Source of the DNA: Thermodesulfovibrionia bacterium
GTDB lineage: Bacteria; Nitrospirota; Thermodesulfovibrionia; UBA6902
Assembly (NCBI GenBank): GCA_947258735.1
Contig: CAMYJJ010000002.1
Span: forward strand, 1-41,990
Length of the DNA: 41,990 bases
Reading direction: 5' to 3'
Both the position numbers and the translations under genes were made by a program. The notes beneath the pieces are model-generated. The model searched no databases and was not told the DNA's origin. It saw only the letters and a program-made list of their open reading frames with translations. Shown here one piece after another: positions 25,329-33,055 of the stretch (position 1 is the stretch's first letter; every line of letters begins with the position of its first letter).

Positions 25329-25357
25329 ACCTTTCGGCCGGCCTGTCTGGCGGAAAA

Positions 25358-25813
25358 TTATTTCTCCTCAACATCCCCGAAGGCATACTTGCCTATCATC
25401 TCCTGCAGATCTATCGGGGCTTCAGTTTCGATAATGCTCTCTCCATCAGTCAATGTCTCATCAGCTCCTCCGGGATCTATCTGAACATATCTGTCCCCTA
25501 TCAATCCGGAAGTCTTGACCGATGCGATTGCATCACCGTAAATTTTAACATCTTTTTGTATCTTCAGCTCAACAACCGCGACCTGTGCATCCTGGTCCAT
25601 TGAGAGCTTGCCTACCCGGCCTATTTCTATACCAAACATCTCAACCGGGTTGCCTGACCTGAGCCCTGCAACAGAGGTAAACCGGGTGTACAGTGAATAT
25701 GAGTCGCTGCTGATGAATGAGAGGTTGCCCAGTTTGACCGTGATATATCCCAGGCACAATATACCGATGACCACAAATATGCCGACGGTTGTTTCCATTT
25801 TATACTTTTTCAC
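25358..25813 (-). CDS. mlaD: MCE-domain lipid transport protein MlaD
   Basis: MlaD forms the hexameric periplasmic ring of the MlaFED complex through which lipids pass. The 151-residue protein has one N-terminal membrane helix (VGIFVVIGILCLGYITV, about residues 9-27) and one MCE domain: VAGLRSGNPVEMFGIEIGRVG, read as GLRSGNPVEMFGIEIG, then VKTSGLIGDRYVQIDPGG. A GTG start at 25813 is chosen because GGAGGG lies nine bases upstream; it overlaps the mlaF end by 14 bp. The ATG at 25798 is an alternative that only shortens the cytosolic tip. Length is a little below the E. coli 183. Confidence 0.92.
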   Translation of the reverse strand: MKKYKMETTVGIFVVIGILCLGYITVKLGNLSFISSDSYSLYTRFTSVAGLRSGNPVEMFGIEIGRVGKLSMDQDAQVAVVELKIQKDVKIYGDAIASVKTSGLIGDRYVQIDPGGADETLTDGESIIETEAPIDLQEMIGKYAFGDVEEK

Positions 25814-27074
25814 TATGCACTTCCCTCCTGGTTTCACACCGATACTGTGCTATTACATTTTCAACTGCTTTTGCCCTGATTATAATCTTATCGATATCTT
25901 CATCGGACCTGCTCTCTGTTACCCCTGCAAACACATTAATACCAAAACTGCACACCTCGCTTTTCTCTTCACTTTTCTCCTCATCGGTCCTGCTCTGGCC
26001 GTCGCAGACCAGGACCGTCTTTAATCCCATGGCAAAGTCGTCCAGCATTGTTTGAGCTTCTTCCATTTCCGTATAGGGAAGGATCGTTAATATCTGGTCC
26101 CTGCTCTGCCTGGCTGAAAATCCTCCCTGGCCGTCCATGTGTGTATTGATATATTCACCAAGCGTCCTGAGACTCTGGTATGCCAGTTCACTGCCCAGGA
26201 TCTGACACAGCAGCTCGAGCTCGAGTCTGAACAGAATTGCGGTAAAGGTCTTTTTCTTGTTCCTGCGCCTCATTATTGAATCATAGCGCATGCGGAAGGC
26301 CTGTTTTGAGAGCAATCCGGTCAACTCGTCATGAAACCCTTCCAGACTGTGGAGAAATTCATCTATCATCGGATGTTCCAGTGCGATTGATTCCTCATAT
26401 GTCCCCTGGAAAGCGACCTTTCCTTCCCACAGAAGAAGGATTCTGTCAGAAATAAAAAAAATATCCGGTATATCATGACTTATAAGCAATGCGGTAAAGC
26501 CGAACTTCTTTCTGTACTGGGCTATCATGGTGAGAATTGAGTTCCGCCGTATCGGGTCCTGCCCTGTTGTTGGTTCATCAAAAAGAACGATCTCGGGATT
26601 TGTCACAAGGGCACGTGCAAGGGCCACTCTCTTCTGCATACCGCCGGACAATTCAGACGGATACCGGTGCACAACATCAGCGAGTTCCATCTGCTCAATC
26701 CTGTCCATAACCTGTAGTTTGATCTCCTTATGTTTCAGGTGCGTTGTCTGCTGAAGGGGCAATGCTATATTTTCAAACACGGTCATGGAGTCAAAAAGAG
26801 CATTGTGCTGAAACATGTAGCTTATTCTGCTTTTGTAATCCTCAAGCTCTTTTTTCTTCATTTCTTCTATTGGCCTGCCTTCAAATAAAACACTCCCGGC
26901 ATCCGGTGACAGGAGACCGATGATATGCTTCAGCAGTACGCTTTTGCCTGTTCCGCTTTTTCCTATTAACGTGGATATCTGGCCCCTGTATATATTCAGG
27001 TCAATCCCGTCAAGAATTGTCCGGTCGCCAAAGCTTTTTGTGATGCCTCGAAATTCGATTAACGGTGTTTCCAT
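25800..27074 (-). CDS. mlaF: MlaF-type ABC ATPase fused to a degenerate GGDEF-like domain
   Basis: The first ~245 residues are a standard MlaF ATPase that powers lipid movement through MlaE: Walker A GKSGTGKS (38-45), Q-loop SYMFQHNALFD, signature ELSGGMQKR (141-149), Walker B IVLFDEP (162-168) and LLISHDIPD. MlaF is normally about 270 residues; this protein has 424. The extra part (about 248-411) starts DELTGLLSKQAF, the usual opening of GGDEF domains, continues with RLELELL, and near residues 321-333 has ARQSRDQILTILP where RLGGDEFxxLLP is expected. It ends with CSFGINVFAG and DEDIDKIIIRAKAV, matching the SIGIA and ELLxxADxA region. The catalytic GG(D/E)EF is lost, so no c-di-GMP synthesis is expected. 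Confidence 0.9.
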   Translation of the reverse strand: METPLIEFRGITKSFGDRTILDGIDLNIYRGQISTLIGKSGTGKSVLLKHIIGLLSPDAGSVLFEGRPIEEMKKKELEDYKSRISYMFQHNALFDSMTVFENIALPLQQTTHLKHKEIKLQVMDRIEQMELADVVHRYPSELSGGMQKRVALARALVTNPEIVLFDEPTTGQDPIRRNSILTMIAQYRKKFGFTALLISHDIPDIFFISDRILLLWEGKVAFQGTYEESIALEHPMIDEFLHSLEGFHDELTGLLSKQAFRMRYDSIMRRRNKKKTFTAILFRLELELLCQILGSELAYQSLRTLGEYINTHMDGQGGFSARQSRDQILTILPYTEMEEAQTMLDDFAMGLKTVLVCDGQSRTDEEKSEEKSEVCSFGINVFAGVTESRSDEDIDKIIIRAKAVENVIAQYRCETRREVHSEKV

Positions 27075-27081
27075 ATGAGCT

Positions 27082-27891
27082 CTATATATAAAATGAAGTT
27101 ACAATATAGTCTGATATAAGGATGAGTACACATGAGAGTACCACAGCTGATGTTGTTGATATGCTCACGCTGCGGGCACCAGAGCTGTCCTCCCGCATAT
27201 GAGTGAAATATCCCTGATAACAGCAGATCGTTGAAACAATGGCTCCGAATATAAGGGACTTCACAATACCGCCAGTTATGTCAGACATTACAAGACTGGA
27301 CTGGATCCTGTGAAAATACGCACCAGAGTTAACACCGAGAAGCAGCACCCCTGTCACATAGCCGCCGAGCAGACCGATCAGATTAAAAAATGCGGTCAAC
27401 AGTGGAAAACTAATTATGGAAGCAGCTATTCTGGGACTGACAAGATAGCGGAGCGGATTAATTCTCATCGTTTGCAATGCATCGATCTGTTCAGTAATGC
27501 GCTGAATACCTATCTCTGCAGTCATTGAAGAGCCTGCCCTTGCCGTCACCATAATGGCGGTCAGTACAGGCCCCAGTTCCCTGAACAATGATAACGCGAG
27601 CACTGACCCCAGTACCCCTTCGGAGCCAAATTGAACCATGGCATAATACAGCTGAAGTCCGAGGACCATACCGGTGAACAGACCAACGAGCATTACGATA
27701 TTGGATGATGTGGCCCCTATATGATACACCTGCCGCAGGACTTCCCTCATCTGCCTTGGTTTGAAAATCATAATAAAAGATTTGCAGAAAAAAATTGTGG
27801 CCGCACCAAGGCTGTTAATGGTAATGAGTGCCTGTCTGCCCATGAAATGAAACGGTGAAAGCAGAATAAAGTTTTGACCTGTTGTTTGCAT
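27082..27891 (-). CDS. mlaE: MlaE-type ABC permease
   Basis: MlaE is the inner-membrane permease of the phospholipid transporter. The 269-residue protein starts with an interfacial helix, then about five membrane helices, with the family blocks VGLFTGMVLGLQ, FGSEGVLGSVLALSLFRELGPVLTAIMV (read as SLFRELGPVLTAIMVTARAG), MTAEIGIQRITEQIDALQTM and PRIAASIISFPLL. It lies 7 bp upstream of mlaF and 49 bp downstream of citrate synthase on the same strand. No STAS protein MlaB is present in the cluster. Confidence 0.94.
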   Translation of the reverse strand: MQTTGQNFILLSPFHFMGRQALITINSLGAATIFFCKSFIMIFKPRQMREVLRQVYHIGATSSNIVMLVGLFTGMVLGLQLYYAMVQFGSEGVLGSVLALSLFRELGPVLTAIMVTARAGSSMTAEIGIQRITEQIDALQTMRINPLRYLVSPRIAASIISFPLLTAFFNLIGLLGGYVTGVLLLGVNSGAYFHRIQSSLVMSDITGGIVKSLIFGAIVSTICCYQGYFTHMREDSSGARSVSISTTSAVVLSCVLILISDYIVTSFYI

Positions 27892-27940
27892 AATTTTTTT
27901 GTGAATAATGTCTTATTCAGGTTATCACATAAATTAAAAA

Positions 27941-29110
27941 TTATTCTTTTTTCGGATTATATTCACACCCCACGAGGCCGCAATAGTTACCTACATATTC
28001 TGCTGCAGGCCTGTATAAAGAAGGTTTTTCCTGTGCAAGTCCAAACCGTTCCTCTATGATGTGGGCGCACCATCCTGCTATTCTTGAAACGGCAAAAAGC
28101 GGAGTAAACAGGTCATGGGGGAATCCCATCATTTTATAGACAGTCCCGCTGTAGAAATCTATGTTTGGTTTGATCGTATCTTTCCCTTTTTCCGAGAGGA
28201 CCTTTACGGCTATATCTTCTACAGAAGCAGATAATTCATAAAATGCAGATTGACCTGTCTTTGCACTGAGCTTTTCGAGCAGCTCCTTAATGACCGTTGC
28301 CCTGGGATCATATGTCTTATATACAGCATGCCCCATGCCGTATATCTTCTCTTTATTCGATAATTTGTTTTTAATCCAGGATTCAATATCAGGTACATTC
28401 TTCAGCTCATCCATCATGTTCATGGCCTTTTCATTTGCCCCGCCATGCAATGGTCCGGACAATGCAGACAGCCCTGCCAGGACCCCGGCATACATGTCTG
28501 CCTGTGTTGATGCAACCTCCCTGCATGCAAACGTTGATGCATTGAATGTATGGTCAGCATGCAGTATAAGACAGATGTCAAGTACCCTTGCGACTTCCGG
28601 ATCAGGCTTTTCCCCGGTCATCATGTAAAGAATATTTTCAGCATGGGACATGTTTTGTGAATAAGGAACGTGTTCTTTGCCATTGCGGATGCGGTCCCAT
28701 GCTGTCATTGAAACTGCCATTGCCGCTATAAGCACAGCCGCTTTATCCTCATACGAATCCAGACGGTCGCTATTTATATCATCTTCAAACGCTGCAATTG
28801 AGATAGAAGCTGACAGGGCCCGCATTGGATTTGAATCTGCCGGCCAGAGCTTCATTGACTTCATAAGATATTCAGGAGCGGCAGCAGCAGCTATCCTGCC
28901 TTTAAAGCCACTCAATTCAGAGGAGGTTGGAAGCTCACCTTTAATCAGCAGGTATGCAATTTCCTCAAATGTGGAATTTGCTACAAGGTCTTCAATGCGG
29001 TACCCCCGGTAAATGAGCACTCCCTTTGCACCATCGATAAAGCTGATTTTTGTATCCGCCACGGTTACGCCCCGCAGACCGGTATTTTTTATGACTGATT
29101 CTTCTGCCAT
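27941..29110 (-). CDS. gltA: Citrate synthase
   Basis: This enzyme condenses acetyl-CoA and oxaloacetate to citrate. The 389-residue protein shows the catalytic triad in context: LSGPLHGGANEKAM (His222), YGMGHAVYKTYDPRA (His261) and PNIDFYSGTVYKMMG (Asp318). The N-terminus GLRGVTVADTKISFIDG and YRGYRIEDLV are typical of the short dimeric Gram-positive/archaeal-like type rather than the NADH-inhibited E. coli type. 2-Methylcitrate synthase shares these motifs and cannot be excluded, but the adjacent aconitase favours the TCA role. GGGAGG precedes the ATG. Confidence 0.93.
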   Translation of the reverse strand: MAEESVIKNTGLRGVTVADTKISFIDGAKGVLIYRGYRIEDLVANSTFEEIAYLLIKGELPTSSELSGFKGRIAAAAAPEYLMKSMKLWPADSNPMRALSASISIAAFEDDINSDRLDSYEDKAAVLIAAMAVSMTAWDRIRNGKEHVPYSQNMSHAENILYMMTGEKPDPEVARVLDICLILHADHTFNASTFACREVASTQADMYAGVLAGLSALSGPLHGGANEKAMNMMDELKNVPDIESWIKNKLSNKEKIYGMGHAVYKTYDPRATVIKELLEKLSAKTGQSAFYELSASVEDIAVKVLSEKGKDTIKPNIDFYSGTVYKMMGFPHDLFTPLFAVSRIAGWCAHIIEERFGLAQEKPSLYRPAAEYVGNYCGLVGCEYNPKKE

Positions 29111-29139
29111 ATTATCCTCCCATTCTTTTCTGTTATAGA

Positions 29140-29159
29140 CAAAAAACGAACGTCGTTCG
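29140..29159 (-). terminator. Weak rho-independent terminator after aconitase
   Basis: On the minus strand CGAAC-GAC-GTTCG is followed by six T residues, 11 bp past the aconitase stop. The stem is short (5 bp), so partial read-through into citrate synthase is likely and would set the ratio of the two enzymes. Confidence 0.45.
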
Positions 29160-29169
29160 CCGTCATTTT

Positions 29170-31095
29170 TTAACGTACAAGGTTAATCAAACTTCCCGCA
29201 AGCACCATTTCTACCTGTCTGGCACTCATGGTATGCTCTGTTTCATAACGTTCACTTCTGGTCTTATTGAAAACACTGAGACTGTAACCGGTATGAATTA
29301 TATTTCTGACATCTTCCATGGAAAGAACGTCTCCCTGTTCGATTTTGTCCCAGTCTTTGGGATCTGAAAAAATCAGGGGCAATATCCCGAAGTTGCAGAG
29401 GTTCTGCCAGTGAATACGTGCAAAGCTCTTTGCAATGACCGCTTTCACTCCAAGATATCTTGGGCCGATTGCCGCATGCTCCCTGCTTGAGCCCTGTCCA
29501 TAATTGATCCCTCCCACAATAAAGGAACCGCTTTGCTGATATTGTAAAGACCGCTCGTAATATGTTTCATCTATACGCTGAAATGTAAATTTGCTGATCT
29601 CCGGGATATTACTCCTGAACGGAAGTACCTTTGTGCCTGCCGGCATGATACCATCAGTTGAAATATCATCCCCGACCTTAAGCAGAACAGGGCCTTCTAA
29701 CCTCTCGGGCAATGCAGACAGTTCAGGAAGAGGCTTTATATTGGGTCCTTTCTTGATCTGAACATCTTCACCATCAGGCGCAGGAGGGATCAGCATCTCC
29801 TTATGCACCGTCGCATGTTCAGGTTCTTTGATCTTTAGATATGGTACACCCAGTGTGCGGGGGTCAGTTATCACACCTGTTAAGGCAGATGCTGCAGCTG
29901 TTTCCGGGCTGCAGAGGTACACCTGGTCATTATTGGTACCAGACCTCCCCGGAAAATTCCTTGGAACAGTCCTGAGACTGATCTTCTCTGTCGCCGGTGC
30001 CTGTCCCATGCCGATACATCCATTGCACCCTGCCTGATGGATCCGAGCCCCCGCATGGATCAGTTTTTTTAGATAACCGTCTGATGTGAGATTCTCAAGA
30101 ACCTGTCTTGATGCAGGATTAATATCCAGTGACACGTGATCATGAAGCACTTTTTCACCTACAATGTCTGCAACAACGGCAAGGTCCCGATACCCCGGGT
30201 TTGCAGATGACCCTATATACGATTGATAAATCTCCCTTCCGGCAACGTCCGTAACAGCTACAACATTTCCAGGGCTGCCGGGCAGGGCAATTAACGGCTC
30301 AATCGATGAAAGGTCAATTGTTTCATGTATATCGTATGCAGCATCCTGATCAGCAATAATTTCATTAAAGGCATCTCCTCTTCCATGCATCTCAAGAAAC
30401 GTTTTTACTGCACTGTCTGAAGGAAAGACCGATGTCGTTGCACCAAGTTCAGCACCCATATTTGCTATTACGAGTCTATCCATAGCGGTCAGGCAGTCAA
30501 GGCCCGGACCGTAATATTCAATTATTTTACCCGTACCTCCTGAAACCCCATGTCGTCTCAGCATCTCGAGAATTACATCTTTAGCACTGACCCATTCAGG
30601 CAGTTTTCCGGTCAGTCTGACCCCCATGATTTCAGGCATGCGGATGAAGAGAGCTTCCCCTGCCATGGCCATTGCCACTTCCAGGCCTCCTGCACCCATG
30701 GCCAGCATACCCAGTGAACCTGCAGAGCAGGTGTGGCTGTCCGAACCAAGCAGGGTCTTTCCCGGTACTCCCAGATTCTCCATATGCACAGGATGGCTGA
30801 CTCCATTGCCCGGTCTGCTGTACCAGACGCCGAATTTCCTGCAGGCGCTTGCGAGAAACAGGTGATCGTCCGGATTTTTATGATCCATTTGCAGAAGGTT
30901 GTGGTCTACATACTGTGCTGAAACTTCTGTTCTGACGCGGGGGATATTCATCGCCTCGAATTCCAGCATGACAAGGGTACCTGTGGCATCCTGGGTCAGG
31001 GTCTGGTCTATCCTGAGACCGATCTCTTCACCGGTCTGCATTTTACCGCTGATAAGGTGGGACTCAATCAATTTTTGAGTGACATTTTTCCCCAT
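29170..31095 (-). CDS. Aconitate hydratase, short Aquifex-like type
   Basis: Aconitase interconverts citrate and isocitrate using a 4Fe-4S cluster. The 641-residue protein is far shorter than the 890-residue AcnA and resembles the short Aquifex-type enzymes. Domains 1-3 show LLGSDSHTCSAGSLGM, GGTGKIIEYYGPG and AGCNGCIGMGQAP (Cys357, Cys360 as two cluster ligands); the swivel domain has DDISTDGIMPAG and NYGQGSSREHAA. The third ligand is normally Cys in an SCTN motif; here the equivalent is IGSSAN, with Ser297. It lies 59 bp upstream of citrate synthase, same strand. A homoaconitase/IPM isomerase role is less likely given that neighbour. Confidence 0.9.
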   Translation of the reverse strand: MGKNVTQKLIESHLISGKMQTGEEIGLRIDQTLTQDATGTLVMLEFEAMNIPRVRTEVSAQYVDHNLLQMDHKNPDDHLFLASACRKFGVWYSRPGNGVSHPVHMENLGVPGKTLLGSDSHTCSAGSLGMLAMGAGGLEVAMAMAGEALFIRMPEIMGVRLTGKLPEWVSAKDVILEMLRRHGVSGGTGKIIEYYGPGLDCLTAMDRLVIANMGAELGATTSVFPSDSAVKTFLEMHGRGDAFNEIIADQDAAYDIHETIDLSSIEPLIALPGSPGNVVAVTDVAGREIYQSYIGSSANPGYRDLAVVADIVGEKVLHDHVSLDINPASRQVLENLTSDGYLKKLIHAGARIHQAGCNGCIGMGQAPATEKISLRTVPRNFPGRSGTNNDQVYLCSPETAAASALTGVITDPRTLGVPYLKIKEPEHATVHKEMLIPPAPDGEDVQIKKGPNIKPLPELSALPERLEGPVLLKVGDDISTDGIMPAGTKVLPFRSNIPEISKFTFQRIDETYYERSLQYQQSGSFIVGGINYGQGSSREHAAIGPRYLGVKAVIAKSFARIHWQNLCNFGILPLIFSDPKDWDKIEQGDVLSMEDVRNIIHTGYSLSVFNKTRSERYETEHTMSARQVEMVLAGSLINLVR

Positions 31096-31170
31096 TCATC
31101 TTCCCTCATATGATTAGAATATGACGCGGATATTTGTATCAATTATATACTATATTATTCAAATTCAATT

Positions 31171-31184
31171 ATGATTTATATCAT
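31171..31184. promoter_or_regulatory. CRP/FNR-family-like palindrome between aconitase and the ThDP enzyme gene
   Basis: atgatttatatcat contains TGAT-N4-ATCA, the core of FNR/DNR-type boxes, in an otherwise very AT-rich divergent promoter region (31096-31286). It lies about 75 bp from the aconitase start and 103 bp from the other gene. The outermost bases differ from the FNR consensus. Confidence 0.35.
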
Positions 31185-31286
31185 TTTTATATAACTGGAC
31201 AAGGAACAGAATAACCTATATAGTTATATTAATTACAAACTCGGACAGCATAATATGTAATATCAAAGGGATAGTAGAGAATTATA

Positions 31287-32915
31287 ATGAAAACATCTGA
31301 TCTTATAGTCAAAGCACTGGAAAATGAAGGGGTCAAATATATATTTGGCATTCCGGGTGAAGAGAATCTTGACCTTCTGAATTCACTTAAAAACTCAAGT
31401 ATAAACCTGATTCTTACCCGCCATGAACAGGGTGCCGGATTTATGGCAGCTACTTTCGGCCGTTTGACCGGACTGCCCGGAGTATGTCTTGCTACATTAG
31501 GCCCGGGGGCAACGAACCTTGTTACTCCTGCCGCCTATGCGCAGCTGGGCGGTATGCCTATGATCATGATCACCGGTCAAAAGCCGATCACCAAGAGCAA
31601 ACAGGGCCGCTTTCAAATAGTAAATGTTGTTGAAATGATGCATCCCCTGACAAAACTGTCGAAACAGGTGGTACATAGCCATACTGTCACCTCTCTGATC
31701 AGGGAGGCCTTCAGGCTCGCTGTAGAAGAAAGGCCCGGAGCGATACATATTGAATTACCTGAAGACATTGCAGGTGCAGATACCGACGCACAGCTCTTTC
31801 ATAAAACAAATTACCAGAGGCCTATTGCTAACAGCCAGTCCATCAAAGATGCTGTCACAGGAATTCATAGAGCAAAATCACCGATGATACTGTTAGGTGC
31901 CGGGGCCAACAGAAAGAGCACCCGTGATGCGGTAAGAAATCTGATCGAAAAGACAGGCATCCCTTTTTTTACGACACAGCTTGGAAAAGGGGTGGTTGAT
32001 GAGCGCTCTCCCCTGTGCCTCGGGACTGCTGCTCTCTCTGCAAATGACTGTGTTCACTCAGCCATAGATTCATCTGACCTTATTATAAATATCGGTCACG
32101 ATATTATTGAAAAACCGCCGTTTTTCATGAGCCGGGGCGGATTTGAAGTGATTTCAATTAACTTCTTTGCAGCGCATGTGGATGATGTATATTTCCCTCA
32201 GCTTGAGATTGTGGGAGATATATCAGAAAGTGTTACTCAACTCGCACAGAAAATAGAAAAACGGTCAAACTGGGATTTTGAGTTCATCATGAAGATCAAA
32301 AAAGGGATGGATATAGGCATAGAAGAAGGTGAAAGAGACAGCAGCTTCCCCTTACAGCCTCCCAAGCTGGTCAGCATTGTCAGAGAGGTCATGCCTTCTG
32401 ACGGCATTATATCTCTTGATAACGGGCTCTACAAAATATGGTTTGCCCGGAACTACACGGCCCATGAACCCAATACGATATTGCTGGACAATTCCCTTGC
32501 ATCAATGGGGGCCGGGCTTTCCGCAGCCATGGCATCAAAGATGGTATACCCTGACAGAAAGGTAATGGCCATCTGCGGTGACGGCGGGTTTATGATGAAT
32601 TCCCAGGAGCTGGAAACCGCTGTGAGGCTGAACCTGGACCTGATCGTTTTAATATTGAATGACAGCGCTTATGGAATGATCAAATGGAAACAGCAGGACA
32701 TGGGTTTTGATGATTTCGGGCTTGATTTTAAAAACCCTGACTTTGTTAAATACGCTGAAAGCTACGGAGCAAGCGGTCATCGTGTGGAAAAAATCGATGA
32801 CCTTGCAAGCATGATCAGGCAGAGCTTTGAGTTGCCCGGAGTACATTTAATAGATGTGCCCGTTGATTACTCCCATAATGATGAGTTGTTATATAAATGT
32901 ATGACAGGAATTTAA
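31287..32915 (+). CDS. ThDP-dependent enzyme, acetolactate synthase large-subunit-like
   Basis: A 542-residue three-domain ThDP enzyme. The N-terminal Pyr domain has the cofactor-activating Glu47 in LTRHEQGAGFMA and LATLGPGATNL; the PP domain has GDGGFMMNSQELETAV...LILND, the GDG-x26-N ThDP motif. Overall pattern (FGIPGEENLDLL, MITGQKP, AVEERPGAIHIELPEDIAG) is closest to catabolic acetolactate synthase (AlsS/BudB). No regulatory small subunit (IlvN) or acetolactate decarboxylase follows; instead an aldehyde dehydrogenase gene does. It could therefore be a 2-oxoacid decarboxylase whose aldehyde product is then oxidised. Confidence 0.85.
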   Translation: MKTSDLIVKALENEGVKYIFGIPGEENLDLLNSLKNSSINLILTRHEQGAGFMAATFGRLTGLPGVCLATLGPGATNLVTPAAYAQLGGMPMIMITGQKPITKSKQGRFQIVNVVEMMHPLTKLSKQVVHSHTVTSLIREAFRLAVEERPGAIHIELPEDIAGADTDAQLFHKTNYQRPIANSQSIKDAVTGIHRAKSPMILLGAGANRKSTRDAVRNLIEKTGIPFFTTQLGKGVVDERSPLCLGTAALSANDCVHSAIDSSDLIINIGHDIIEKPPFFMSRGGFEVISINFFAAHVDDVYFPQLEIVGDISESVTQLAQKIEKRSNWDFEFIMKIKKGMDIGIEEGERDSSFPLQPPKLVSIVREVMPSDGIISLDNGLYKIWFARNYTAHEPNTILLDNSLASMGAGLSAAMASKMVYPDRKVMAICGDGGFMMNSQELETAVRLNLDLIVLILNDSAYGMIKWKQQDMGFDDFGLDFKNPDFVKYAESYGASGHRVEKIDDLASMIRQSFELPGVHLIDVPVDYSHNDELLYKCMTGI

Positions 32916-32930
32916 GAATAGTGTTAACTG

Positions 32931-33032
32931 CAAGGTGCAAAGGCACAGAGGCACAAAGTATAACGATATATACAGAAGAATATTTGACCATACAGTCACT
33001 TTGTGCCTTTGATACTATGCCCCTTTGTGCCT
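32931..33032. repeat. Inverted word repeat (GGCACAAAG / CTTTGTGCC)
   Basis: The left arm contains tandem caaaggcacag-aggcacaaagt (32937-32959) and the right arm actttgtgcctttg (32998-33011) plus a second cctttgtgcct (33022-33032). The arms are complementary and each is itself built from a repeated 8-9-bp word. There is no ORF inside. It lies between the ThDP enzyme and aldehyde dehydrogenase genes and would form a stem-loop in their joint mRNA. Confidence 0.6.
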
Positions 33033-33055
33033 GAGTACTAATAAGGAGATCTGTT

